From: Cyclobacteriaceae bacterium
GTDB lineage: Bacteria; Bacteroidota; Bacteroidia; Cytophagales; Cyclobacteriaceae
Reading direction: 5' to 3'
DNA: 48,834 nucleotides
Assembly (NCBI GenBank): GCA_021604845.1
Contig: BQJT01000007.1
Span: forward strand, 1-48,834
Made by a program: the position numbers and the translations under genes
Part shown: positions 1-7,450 of the stretch, in pieces
How the letters are laid out: every line of letters begins with the position of its first letter
Position numbering within the stretch: position 1 is the stretch's first letter
The notes under the pieces: generated by a model
The model's database searches: none
What the model saw: the letters and a program-made list of their open reading frames with translations, nothing else
What the model was told of the DNA's origin: nothing

Positions 1-617
1 CGGGATTCTACTGGTCCGGTTTGGTAGATACCAGAAAACCATTCGAACTGGTTCCATTCGCTATAACCCAAACCGCCACCCACGATATAATGGGCAACCC
101 ATTGGATCTGGAACAATATGAGGATCATGAAAAGCTCACTGTAGAAGGTCGTATGAATATATTGGGTTTACAGGGTCAGTTATGGAGTGAAACGGTAAAA
201 GGTCCGGAGATGCTGGAGTATTATCTGTTTCCCAAGATGATTGGACTGGCAGAGCGTGCATGGGCCAAAGATCCGGAATGGGCAAATTTGCCAAGGAGAT
301 CTCAGCGGTTGGAAGGTCTTGAGCTAGCCTGGAATATATTTGCCAATCAGCTGGCACATAAGGAGCTTACCCGTTTGGATCATTTATGGAACGGAGTAAA
401 TTACCGGGTTCCTTTACCCGGTGCGGTTATTGAAGAGGGCAACCTGAAAGCAAACGTTGGTTTTCCCGGGCTTCAAATACGATATACTTTAGACGGAAGT
501 GAACCTAATAGCAACTCGATACTATATCAGGGGCCGGTGGCTGCCAAAAAACCAGTTAAACTTAAAGCATTCACAGCTACAGGTAAAAGCAGTAGAACCA
601 GCACACTCACTTTTTAG
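1..617 (+). CDS. Beta-N-acetylhexosaminidase (GH20), 3' part only
   Basis: The open frame enters from the left edge (codons in phase from base 3), so only the last ~205 residues are present. The segment GLQGQLWSETV followed by MLEYYLFPKMIGLAERAW is the end of a family 20 glycoside hydrolase barrel: the tryptophan-rich LWSE strand and the LAERAW helix are family hallmarks. The last ~80 residues (YTLDGSEPNSNS, then KLKAFTATGKSS) resemble the small chitobiase C-terminal beta domain that often follows GH20 barrels in Bacteroidota. The enzyme would remove terminal GlcNAc or GalNAc from chitooligosaccharides or glycans. The N-terminal half, any signal peptide and the catalytic Asp-Glu pair lie outside the window. 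The stop codon is embedded in a heptamer repeat. Family assignment is fairly secure; exact substrate cannot be told. Confidence 0.85.
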   Translation, partial: GFYWSGLVDTRKPFELVPFAITQTATHDIMGNPLDLEQYEDHEKLTVEGRMNILGLQGQLWSETVKGPEMLEYYLFPKMIGLAERAWAKDPEWANLPRRSQRLEGLELAWNIFANQLAHKELTRLDHLWNGVNYRVPLPGAVIEEGNLKANVGFPGLQIRYTLDGSEPNSNSILYQGPVAAKKPVKLKAFTATGKSSRTSTLTF

Positions 618-645
618 TTTTGAGTTTTTAGTTTTTAGTTTTTAG
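611..645. repeat. Tandem heptamer repeat (TTTTTAG x5)
   Basis: Five consecutive 7-base units read TTTTTAG, TTTTGAG, TTTTTAG, TTTTTAG, TTTTTAG, followed by a degenerate sixth (TTCTTAA). The first unit supplies the TAG stop codon of the upstream GH20 gene. On the other strand the units read CTAAAAA and lie just past the stop of the class IV aminotransferase. It is probably a slippage-generated repeat between convergent genes. Confidence 0.8.
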
Positions 646-672
646 TTCTTAAAAATTGACTTTCCGTGGATA

Positions 673-1506
673 TCAGGACAGATGGTAGTCAGAGGGAAGC
701 TGATTCATCAAAGCGGACAGGTGTTTGGTTATTGGGCCGGGTACACCACTTCCTACTTTACTGCCATCAATTTCACAAATAGGCATTACCAATTTGGTAG
801 TTGATGTAAGAAATGCTTCCCTGGCGTTTGGCAGTTCGTCTAAAAATATATCCCGCTCCTCAACTGAATAATGATTGGCAGCCACAGTAATCAAAACATT
901 TCTGGTTATTCCTTCAAGGATATGTCTTGCCGGGGTAATAACCCGGTTTTTTTGATCGACCATGAAAAAGTTGCTCCTGGGAAACTCAGTGATTTTATTC
1001 TCAAAGTAATATAATACATCGTCCAGTTCTTTCTTTTGGAGTTGGGGCAGCAAAGTTATTCCCTGACGATAATCGAGGGATTTGCATTCGGGGGTACCAC
1101 GCTGATGTTCGTTGGTCATTATGCGGATTCCCTGTTGATATTTTTTAGGAGCAGGTGGGGTAATTTGGTGACCTCTTATGATCAGGTTTGGCTTTGCAGG
1201 GGTATAACTATCATCCGAGTATCCACCGGTAAGAATCATCTTAATTCCGTAGTCGGTCAACTCATTCTTTTCAATAAACTCATGAATTACTGCCAGAAGT
1301 GAAGATTTACTCATGGGAACTGTGAGGTTTAACCTTTCGGCGGAATTGAAAAAGCGGTCCAGGTAATGACCGATTAGAAAGGGCCTTTTTTGCCTGACCC
1401 TGAAAAAATCGAAAACGCCATAACCACGTTGAATAGCAAGGTCACTGATATGAAGGCTGGCTTCCGAATCTTTTTTGTAAATGCCATTAATCCAGGTGAA
1501 ACTCAT
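673..1506 (-). CDS. Class IV (fold-type IV) PLP aminotransferase or lyase
   Basis: 277 residues, normal for the BCAT / D-amino-acid aminotransferase / aminodeoxychorismate lyase superfamily. The N-terminus (WINGIY, then SDLAIQRGYGVFDFFRV) matches the family start, where an RGYGvFD loop shapes the active site. Lys142 in CKSLDYRQG aligns with the PLP-binding lysine of the KSLNYL motif, and Glu198 in LEGITRNVLI with the conserved glutamate contacting the pyridine nitrogen. A true ilvE with the usual GNY lysine context exists elsewhere in the window, so this protein is probably not the main branched-chain enzyme. D-amino-acid aminotransferase, 4-amino-4-deoxychorismate lyase or a Bacteroidota-specific branch remain possible. 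It is monocistronic, convergent with the GH20 gene and divergent from the arginine operon across a 319-bp gap. Confidence 0.8.
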   Translation of the reverse strand: MSFTWINGIYKKDSEASLHISDLAIQRGYGVFDFFRVRQKRPFLIGHYLDRFFNSAERLNLTVPMSKSSLLAVIHEFIEKNELTDYGIKMILTGGYSDDSYTPAKPNLIIRGHQITPPAPKKYQQGIRIMTNEHQRGTPECKSLDYRQGITLLPQLQKKELDDVLYYFENKITEFPRSNFFMVDQKNRVITPARHILEGITRNVLITVAANHYSVEERDIFLDELPNAREAFLTSTTKLVMPICEIDGSKVGSGVPGPITKHLSALMNQLPSDYHLS

Positions 1507-1591
1507 AGTCTATGAAATAAATAATAATTTCATAAAAACAAAACTTGTGACTGCTGGGGCAGACCTGCTGTAGATTCTTTTAAAGAAGGTA

Positions 1592-1624
1592 TTTGCAATT
1601 ATCCAGCAAATTGTTATAAATTTG
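1592..1624 (+). promoter_or_regulatory. Putative Bacteroidota-type promoter of the arginine operon
   Basis: TTTG at 1592-1595, a 21-base spacer, then TAAATTTG at 1617-1624. This matches the established Bacteroidota primary-sigma consensus (TTTG at -33, TAnnTTTG at -7). Transcription would begin near 1631. The same TTTG-like/N21/TAnnTTTG-like geometry occurs ahead of the phe and ilv leaders, which supports it. No experimental start site is known. Confidence 0.6.
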
Positions 1625-1640
1625 TCCAACCATGTCAGCA

Positions 1641-1727
1641 ATGAAGACATTTTTAGCAATTCTTAACTACGCCGCACCCGCGTGCACCCCTGTTGCAAGT
1701 AGGAACAGGAGGCCCTTGGGGGTCTAG
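1641..1727 (+). CDS. Putative arginine-operon leader peptide (28 codons)
   Basis: The ORF starts about 10 nt after the predicted transcription start (an in-frame ATG also exists at 1632) and ends with TAG at 1725-1727. Its C-terminal part reads VASRNRRPLGV; the Arg codons are AGG at 1701-1703, 1707-1709 and 1710-1712. Three arginines within four codons in a short ORF ahead of arginine genes suggest a sensing leader. The nearby RNA can form CCTGTT(1689-1694):AACAGG(1704-1709), ACCGGG(1737-1742):CCTGGT(1750-1755) followed by TCTTTC, and GGCCC(1711-1715):GGGCT(1740-1744). The third competes with the second. This mirrors the ilv and phe leaders, but the terminator is weak and the geometry less convincing, so it is a candidate only. 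Confidence 0.45.
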   Translation: MKTFLAILNYAAPACTPVASRNRRPLGV

Positions 1728-1736
1728 ATTTCTTAT

Positions 1737-1761
1737 ACCGGGCTACGTACCTGGTTCTTTC
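1737..1761 (+). terminator. Weak candidate attenuator hairpin in the arginine leader
   Basis: ACCGGG, a 7-base loop and CCTGGT (6 bp including one G-U) are followed by the U-rich TCTTTC. It starts 9 nt after the leader stop codon and 65 nt before the first structural gene. The short stem and interrupted U-tract make it much weaker than the ilv and phe terminators. Confidence 0.3.
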
Positions 1762-1825
1762 AAACTATACATTTGTTTAAGCTTCCTTCGGGACAACCTA
1801 ATTTAATACTACAAAAGAACTAATT

Positions 1826-2446
1826 ATGGATGTAGTTATATCCATAGCTGACGATTCTCATTTAAAGTACACTCAGCAAATCAGCACCATGATGGCCGAA
1901 GCTGCCAAAGCGCGTGGTACTGGTATCGCAGAACGAACACCGGATTATCTCAGTGAAAAAATTAAACAGGGAAAGGCGGTTATTGCCCTGAGCGGCCAAC
2001 AATTGGCAGGGTTTTGTTATATAGAAAGTTGGGGTCACGAGCAATATGTTGCGAACTCCGGCTTAATTGTTCACCCTGATTTCAGACGTACAGGACTAGC
2101 CAAAAAGATTAAAAAGAAAATTTTTGATCTTTCCAGGCTTAAGTTTCCAAATGCCAAAATATTTGGCATCACTACCAGTCTGGCGGTAATGAAAATAAAC
2201 TCTGAACTGGGATACAAACCTGTTACTTTTTCTGAATTGACCACTGACGAATCCTTCTGGAAAGGATGTTTGAGTTGCCAGAATTACGATATCCTTCAAC
2301 GTACCAACAAAAGTCATTGCCTTTGTACAGGTATGTTATATCACCCTGAAAAAACCAAAGAAGGCAACGGGAACGGCAAGCGGTGGGAAAGATTTAAAAA
2401 CTTTTTAAAGCGAAATGCTCCAAAAAAATTCAACAATGAAAAATAA
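1826..2446 (+). CDS. GNAT acyltransferase, probable N-acetylglutamate synthase of the Bacteroidota type
   Basis: 206 residues. Positions ~1-145 form a GNAT fold: the acyl-CoA pyrophosphate-binding segment is LIVHPDFRRTGLAKKI (80-95, with RRTGLA as the R-x-x-G-x-A loop), followed by the helix-strand ending at SELGYKPV. It then carries four cysteines spaced C148-x2-C151-x13-C165-x-C167, and a basic tail (167-206) rich in Lys, Gly and Asn. As first gene of the arginine operon it is the best candidate for the step forming N-acylglutamate; no argJ or argA-kinase fusion is present nearby. ArgF' in this operon could use succinylated rather than acetylated substrates, so the donor could be acetyl-CoA or succinyl-CoA. 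The end overlaps argG by 11 bases (translational coupling). Fold confident; donor specificity inferred. Confidence 0.7.
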   Translation: MDVVISIADDSHLKYTQQISTMMAEAAKARGTGIAERTPDYLSEKIKQGKAVIALSGQQLAGFCYIESWGHEQYVANSGLIVHPDFRRTGLAKKIKKKIFDLSRLKFPNAKIFGITTSLAVMKINSELGYKPVTFSELTTDESFWKGCLSCQNYDILQRTNKSHCLCTGMLYHPEKTKEGNGNGKRWERFKNFLKRNAPKKFNNEK

Positions 2447-3635
2447 AGTTGTACTGGCATTTAGCGGTGGACTGGACACCTCCTACTGCGTGAAGTATCT
2501 GGCTGAGGAAAAAGAAATGGAAGTGCATTCCATATTGGTCAATACCGGAGGTTTCAATAAAACCGAGTTGACTGAAATTGAAAAAAGGGCCTACAACCTG
2601 GGAGTTACCAGTCACAAAACACAAGAGGCCACTGCCGTATTTTATAATAAGTGCGTCAAATATCTTATTTATGGCAATGTGCTTCGTAACAATACCTACC
2701 CATTGTCCGTCAGTGCGGAAAGGGTTTTCCAGGCCATGGCAGTCGCTGACCATGCCCGGGATTTGGGCGCCTCGTATATAGCCCATGGAAGTACCGGTGC
2801 CGGAAACGACCAGGTACGATTTGACCTGGTTTTTGAAATCATGTGCCCGGATGCGACAATCATTACTCCTATAAGAGATCAACAGCTCAGTCGCAAGCAG
2901 GAAATCGATTACCTGCAACTACGTGGAATTGACTGGGATTGGACCAAGGGGCAATACAGCATCAATAAAGGGCTATGGGGTACCAGTGTAGGCGGCAACG
3001 AAACGCTTACCTCTGATCAGGCACTGCCGGAGGAGGCCTATCCAACACAAATTCAGAAGAATTCACCAACTACGGTTAATCTGCATTTCAAAAACGGAGA
3101 GCCTGTAGGCATTGAGCAGCAGACTTTCGATAGCCCGGTTGATACAATTCAACATTTAAACATGCTTGCAAGCGCTTATGCGATTGGCAGGGATATCCAT
3201 GTAGGTGACACTATTATTGGAATCAAGGGCCGGGTGGGATTTGAAGCTGCTGGCGCACTGGTTATCATAAAGGCACATCATCTGCTGGAAAAACATAATC
3301 TGACCAAGTGGCAGCAGTACTGGAAAGAACAACTGGGTAACTGGTACGGAATGCTGCTGCATGAAGGCCAATTCCTGGACCCTGTGATGAGAAACATAGA
3401 GGTGTTTCTTGAAGATACCCAGAAGAATGTCACAGGCACTGTGCATATCAAATTACTCCCATACCGTTTTGAGTTGTTGGGTATCACCTCGGATTTTGAC
3501 CTAATGTCATCCAGGTTTGGGCAATATGGTGAGATGAACACCGGTTGGAGCGGTGAGGATGTCAAGGGTTTCACCAAAATTCTGGCCAATCAGAACAAAA
3601 TTTTTTCAGCACTTAACCAGGATCGTGATGATTAA
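2436..3635 (+). CDS. argG: Argininosuccinate synthase
   Basis: 399 residues when started at ATG 2436, which puts the ATP-pyrophosphatase loop SGGLDTS at positions 10-16, the usual place. The longer frame from 2415 would add seven unneeded residues. Further family features are SVSAERVFQA, the glycine-rich AHGSTGAGNDQVRFD, and the WGTSVGGNE segment. The enzyme joins citrulline and aspartate using ATP, in the cytoplasm. Overlap with the upstream GNAT gene is 11 bases and with argC 8 bases (ATGATTAA). In this operon citrulline arises by deacylation of N-acylcitrulline rather than directly from ornithine. Confidence 0.96.
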   Translation: MKNKVVLAFSGGLDTSYCVKYLAEEKEMEVHSILVNTGGFNKTELTEIEKRAYNLGVTSHKTQEATAVFYNKCVKYLIYGNVLRNNTYPLSVSAERVFQAMAVADHARDLGASYIAHGSTGAGNDQVRFDLVFEIMCPDATIITPIRDQQLSRKQEIDYLQLRGIDWDWTKGQYSINKGLWGTSVGGNETLTSDQALPEEAYPTQIQKNSPTTVNLHFKNGEPVGIEQQTFDSPVDTIQHLNMLASAYAIGRDIHVGDTIIGIKGRVGFEAAGALVIIKAHHLLEKHNLTKWQQYWKEQLGNWYGMLLHEGQFLDPVMRNIEVFLEDTQKNVTGTVHIKLLPYRFELLGITSDFDLMSSRFGQYGEMNTGWSGEDVKGFTKILANQNKIFSALNQDRDD

Positions 3636-4596
3636 AGTAGGAATTATTGGTGGAGCCGGGTACACCGGTGGTGAACTGCTGAGACTGTTGGTTAATCATC
3701 CGGCGGCACAAATTGATTTTGTTCACAGTAACTCTCAGAAAGGGTTACCAGTGACCAGTGTTCATAAGGACTTAAAGGGAGATATTGATTTATCCTTTAC
3801 GCAAGAAAAAATCCCTGAATCGATCGATGTGCTTTTTTTATGCATGGGCCATGGGAAGAGTAAAGATTACCTAAGTAGCCATCGCTTGCCGATGAAAGCC
3901 AAGGTTATTGATTTAAGCCATGATTTCAGATTAGTTCAAACCGGCAACCCTTTTGTCTATGGTTTACCAGAGTTGAACAGGGAGGAGATAAAGAAGGCTG
4001 AGAAAACAGCGAACCCAGGCTGTTTTGCTACCACTATTCAATTGGCATTACTACCGCTGGCGCATCATCAACTCATAAACGAGGAAATTCATGTTCATGC
4101 CATTACCGGTTCCACCGGGGCTGGAGCCCGCTTATTATCCACCACACAGTTCTCATGGCGACAAAATAACCTTTCGGTGTATAAGGCTTTTGAGCACCAG
4201 CATCTGGCTGAAATACGTCAAAGCCTGGAGCAGGCCAGCAAGGAAGAATTACCCGGTATAAATTTTATTCCGGTCCGGGGAGATTTTACTAAAGGAGTAT
4301 TTTGTACCGCGTATACCCGGGTAGATGAAAGCCTGGAACAATTACAAAAGCTGTACGGCGAATTTTACCATGAGCATCCTTTTACTGTGCTATCGACCAC
4401 AGAGATAAGTCTTAAGGAAGTAATTAACACAAACAAATGCTTTCTTTATCTTCAGTACCATGACGGCAAGCTACTGATCACCAGCATTTTAGATAACTTA
4501 ATTAAAGGAGCTTCCGGACAAGCTGTTCAAAATATGAACCTGATGTTCGGACTTGCCGAGGATACCGGGTTACGGCTTAAGGCCAGTGGATTTTAA
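3628..4596 (+). CDS. argC: N-acetyl-gamma-glutamyl-phosphate reductase
   Basis: 322 residues from ATG 3628; the frame stays open upstream, but only this start places the nucleotide-binding GIIGGAGYTGGEL at residues 5-17. The catalytic cysteine is Cys132 in NPGCFATT. It performs NADPH-dependent reduction of N-acylglutamyl phosphate to the semialdehyde. The start overlaps the argG stop by 8 bases and the stop is 11 bases before argD, consistent with one transcript. Confidence 0.95.
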   Translation: MIKVGIIGGAGYTGGELLRLLVNHPAAQIDFVHSNSQKGLPVTSVHKDLKGDIDLSFTQEKIPESIDVLFLCMGHGKSKDYLSSHRLPMKAKVIDLSHDFRLVQTGNPFVYGLPELNREEIKKAEKTANPGCFATTIQLALLPLAHHQLINEEIHVHAITGSTGAGARLLSTTQFSWRQNNLSVYKAFEHQHLAEIRQSLEQASKEELPGINFIPVRGDFTKGVFCTAYTRVDESLEQLQKLYGEFYHEHPFTVLSTTEISLKEVINTNKCFLYLQYHDGKLLITSILDNLIKGASGQAVQNMNLMFGLAEDTGLRLKASGF

Positions 4597-4607
4597 AACC
4601 AAGAAGA

Positions 4608-5756
4608 ATGAACCTATTCGATGTATACCCCATTTATGATATTGAACCGGTGACCGCTTCTGGTAGCCGGTTTACAGATAGCAACGGTGAAGAGTACCTG
4701 GATTTTTACGGGGGGCATGCGGTAATCTCTATTGGACACAGTCACCCACATTATATAGCCCGTGTTTCAAATCAGCTGCGCCAGCTTGGTTTCTATTCAA
4801 ACTCTATAATCAATCCTTTACAGCAAGAGTTAGCCGATAAGCTAGGTTCCGTTTGTGGTTATCCGGATTATCAGTTGTTCCTGGTTAACTCCGGAACAGA
4901 AGCAAACGAAAATGCCCTGAAACTAGCATCATTTATTACCGGAAAGAAAGGGGTGATCTCATTTAGAAACGGGTTTCACGGACGAACTGCAGCCAGTGTT
5001 GCAGTGACTGACAACCCCAGGATCCGGGCTGCCATAAATCCTTGCGATCATGTATCATTTTTTTCGCTGGAAGACCTGAATGGAGTTGATGAAGTGCTCA
5101 TGAAAAATGAAACCTGCGCAATTATTATTGAGGGAATTCAGGGAATTGCCGGTATCAACACTCCATCCAGGGAGTTCCTTATGGGGCTTAGAGACCTTTG
5201 TAATAAATATGAAGTGGTTCTGATCCTGGATGAAGTTCAATCGGGTTATGGAAGAAGTGGTGCTTTCTTTGCTCATCAGCACAGCGGCATTGAAGCAGAC
5301 CTTATTACCATGGCCAAGGGTATGGGAAATGGCTTCCCAATTGGTGGATTGCTAATTAGCCCCTCCTTTGAATCAAAACATGGCCAGCTGGGCACCACAT
5401 TCGGCGGTAATCACCTTGCCTGTAGTGCTGCTCTGGCGGTATTGGAGGTAATAGAGGATGAAAAACTCATTGAGAATGCCCGGTTGATGGGAAATCTTTT
5501 GTGTGAGAAGTTAAAAGCAATAAACCAGCTGGTGGAAGTTAGGGGTCAGGGGTTAATGTTGGGGATGAAGTTTGACTTTAACATTAAGAAATTACGTCAT
5601 CACCTGCTCTTTACTGAAAAAGTTTTCGTTGGTTCCTCCAGTGATCCTTCGGTGCTGCGACTACTGCCACCACTCTGTATCGGAATAAATGAAGTGGATC
5701 AATTTATTAATTGCCTAACCAATAGCTTGAAACATGAGGAACTTCTTGTCGATTAG
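4608..5756 (+). CDS. argD: N-acylornithine aminotransferase
   Basis: 382 residues, class III PLP aminotransferase. NSGTEANENALKLA (95-108) is the phosphate-binding loop, DEVQSGYGRSG (208-218) holds the aspartate that contacts the PLP nitrogen, and Lys237 in MAKGMGNGFPIGG is the Schiff-base lysine. It transfers the amino group from glutamate to the N-acylglutamate semialdehyde to give N-acylornithine. It overlaps argF' by 23 bases. Position between argC and argF' fixes the pathway role; acetyl versus succinyl preference cannot be read from the sequence. Confidence 0.95.
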   Translation: MNLFDVYPIYDIEPVTASGSRFTDSNGEEYLDFYGGHAVISIGHSHPHYIARVSNQLRQLGFYSNSIINPLQQELADKLGSVCGYPDYQLFLVNSGTEANENALKLASFITGKKGVISFRNGFHGRTAASVAVTDNPRIRAAINPCDHVSFFSLEDLNGVDEVLMKNETCAIIIEGIQGIAGINTPSREFLMGLRDLCNKYEVVLILDEVQSGYGRSGAFFAHQHSGIEADLITMAKGMGNGFPIGGLLISPSFESKHGQLGTTFGGNHLACSAALAVLEVIEDEKLIENARLMGNLLCEKLKAINQLVEVRGQGLMLGMKFDFNIKKLRHHLLFTEKVFVGSSSDPSVLRLLPPLCIGINEVDQFINCLTNSLKHEELLVD

Positions 5757-6675
5757 AGATGTGACAGACCTGAAAAGCCTGGTAGCCCAGGCGTTGAGGT
5801 TCAAAAAGGATCCGTATTCCGAACGGTACTTAGGACAGGGAAAAACCCTGGGTTTAATATTTATGAATCCCAGTCTGAGAACCAGGTTAAGTACGCAAAG
5901 AGCTGCCTACCAATTAGGAATGGAGGTAATGGTAATGAACATGAACCAGGATAGCTGGCAGCTGGAGTTTCAGGACGGCACTGTTATGAATAAAGGAACT
6001 GCTGAACATGTGCGAGAAGCTGCCGCGGTTATCAGTCAGTACTGTGATATTATTGGAATACGTACATTCGCAGAATTGCAAGACCGTGAAAAAGATTATC
6101 AGGAATTAATTTTAAGCAAATTTGTGGCTTATGCGCAGGTCCCGGTGATTAGCCTCGAAAGTGCTACCCTGCACCCACTTCAATCCCTGGCCGACATAGT
6201 GACTTTGACCGAACATCAAACTTCCAAAAAACCTAAGGTTGTAGTCAGTTGGGCCCCTCATCCAAGGGCGTTACCACAGGCAGTGGTTAATTCATTCCTG
6301 CAATGGGCTCGCTTATGGGATTGTGAATTGTTGCTAACGCACCCGGAAGGATATGAACTTTCCGATGAATTTACCAGTGGAGTTAGTGTTTTACATGATC
6401 AGGAAAAAGCCTTGGAGGGAGCCGACTTCGTTTATACAAAAAACTGGAGCAGTTACCAACAATATGGCCAGGTGCTAAAAACTGATGCTTCCTGGATGAT
6501 AAATGAAAAGAAAATGTCACTTACCAACAACGGTCGGTTCATGCATTGTCTGCCTTTGAGAAGGAATGTGGTAGCAACAGACCGGGTGGTTGACAACTCC
6601 CTGGTTATTCCCCAGTCAAAAAACCGGTTGTACGCAGCTCAGGCTGTTTTGTCTGAAATACTGAAAAATGGATAA
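5734..6675 (+). CDS. argF': N-acylornithine carbamoyltransferase (acetyl- or succinylornithine transcarbamylase)
   Basis: 313 residues. It belongs to the Bacteroides/Xanthomonas branch of transcarbamylases that acts on N-acylated ornithine, not to ordinary ArgF: the carbamoyl-phosphate loop is SLRTRLST (47-54), and the segments LESATLHPLQSLADI, WAPHPRALPQAV and MHCLPLRRN are typical. The position that in this family decides acetyl (Glu92 in the Xanthomonas enzyme) versus succinyl (Pro90 in Bacteroides fragilis) is Ala90 here, in GTAEHVREA. A small non-acidic residue favours succinylornithine, but the call stays open. The product is N-acylcitrulline, so the next deacylase must act on citrulline derivatives. 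The start overlaps argD by 23 bases, the end overlaps argB by 8. Confidence 0.93.
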   Translation: MRNFLSIRDVTDLKSLVAQALRFKKDPYSERYLGQGKTLGLIFMNPSLRTRLSTQRAAYQLGMEVMVMNMNQDSWQLEFQDGTVMNKGTAEHVREAAAVISQYCDIIGIRTFAELQDREKDYQELILSKFVAYAQVPVISLESATLHPLQSLADIVTLTEHQTSKKPKVVVSWAPHPRALPQAVVNSFLQWARLWDCELLLTHPEGYELSDEFTSGVSVLHDQEKALEGADFVYTKNWSSYQQYGQVLKTDASWMINEKKMSLTNNGRFMHCLPLRRNVVATDRVVDNSLVIPQSKNRLYAAQAVLSEILKNG

Positions 6676-7450
6676 AGATCTATTCATACTAAAGATCGGT
6701 GGCCGGGTAATGGACCATGCTGAGCAATTGGATGAAGTGCTGGATAAGTTTGCCAGTGTGTCAAATCCAAAGATCCTGGTACACGGAGGCGGTAACCGCG
6801 CTTCAGAAATTAGCAAAAAACTTGGGCTTACACCTCGGATGGTGGATGGTAGAAGAATTACCGACAACCCCACCCTGGAAGTGGTGACCATGGTTTACGG
6901 CGGCCTGGTCAACAAGAATCTGGTGGCAAAACTACAGGCTTTAAATGTGAATGCCATAGGTCTTTCAGGGGCCGATGGCAATATATTACCTGCAGTAAAA
7001 CGACCTGTGGATAAGATCGATTATGGATATGCCGGCGACTTACCTGATTATATGCCATCCAGTGATACCCTTCAATTATTGTTGAATCATGGACTGGTAC
7101 CAGTGTGTTGCCCACTCACCCATGATGGTAACGGTCAACTGCTTAACACTAATGCCGATACCATTGCCAGCTATCTTGGAGTTTCTTTAAGCAGATATTA
7201 CCGGGTAACCCTGGTCTATTGTCTGGACAAGCCGGGAGTACTTAAAGATCCGGATGATCACAACTCAGTGATCAGCCAGCTTCAACCAGATACCTACCAG
7301 CAATTAGTCCAATCCAAAGTAATCGTTGAAGGTATGATCCCAAAACTAGATAATGCATTCTCAGGTCTGAGACTGGGGATCCGGGAGATTTACTTGTGTG
7401 ACTGGAAGGATATCACGGGGTCATCGGGAACAAAAATTACCCTGCCATGA
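6668..7450 (+). CDS. argB: N-acetylglutamate kinase
   Basis: 260 residues of the amino-acid kinase fold. ILKIGGRVMD (7-16) contains the phosphate-binding lysine, LVHGGGNRASEI the glycine-rich loop, and RRITDNPTLEVVTMVYGGLVNK the N-acylglutamate-binding part. The second half binds ATP (PVCCPLTHDGNGQLLNTNAD, then the IVEGMIPKL motif). It phosphorylates N-acylglutamate at the gamma carboxylate. It lacks the N-terminal helix that makes some family members arginine-sensitive hexamers, so arginine feedback may act elsewhere. It overlaps argF' by 8 bases and argE by 4. Confidence 0.95.
   Translation: MDKDLFILKIGGRVMDHAEQLDEVLDKFASVSNPKILVHGGGNRASEISKKLGLTPRMVDGRRITDNPTLEVVTMVYGGLVNKNLVAKLQALNVNAIGLSGADGNILPAVKRPVDKIDYGYAGDLPDYMPSSDTLQLLLNHGLVPVCCPLTHDGNGQLLNTNADTIASYLGVSLSRYYRVTLVYCLDKPGVLKDPDDHNSVISQLQPDTYQQLVQSKVIVEGMIPKLDNAFSGLRLGIREIYLCDWKDITGSSGTKITLP

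Larger units (their letters stand above)
1507..1825. other. 319-bp intergenic region with the arginine operon control sequences
   Basis: This gap separates the divergent aminotransferase from the arginine operon. The left third is AT-rich and serves the minus-strand gene. From about 1592 it holds a promoter match, a short leader ORF (1641-1727) and a G+C-rich stretch (roughly 1672-1755) that stands out from the AT-rich surroundings and can form several competing short hairpins. No clear ArgR operator palindrome was recognised. Confidence 0.6.

Noticed and set aside
1672-1760. G+C-rich arg leader segment as a known riboswitch
   Set aside because: No match to a riboswitch core that I can recognise; the Arg-rich ORF explains the position better.
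2415-2435. Earlier argG start at 2415
   Set aside because: It would shift the SGGLDTS loop by seven residues and increase the overlap with the GNAT gene without support from family lengths.
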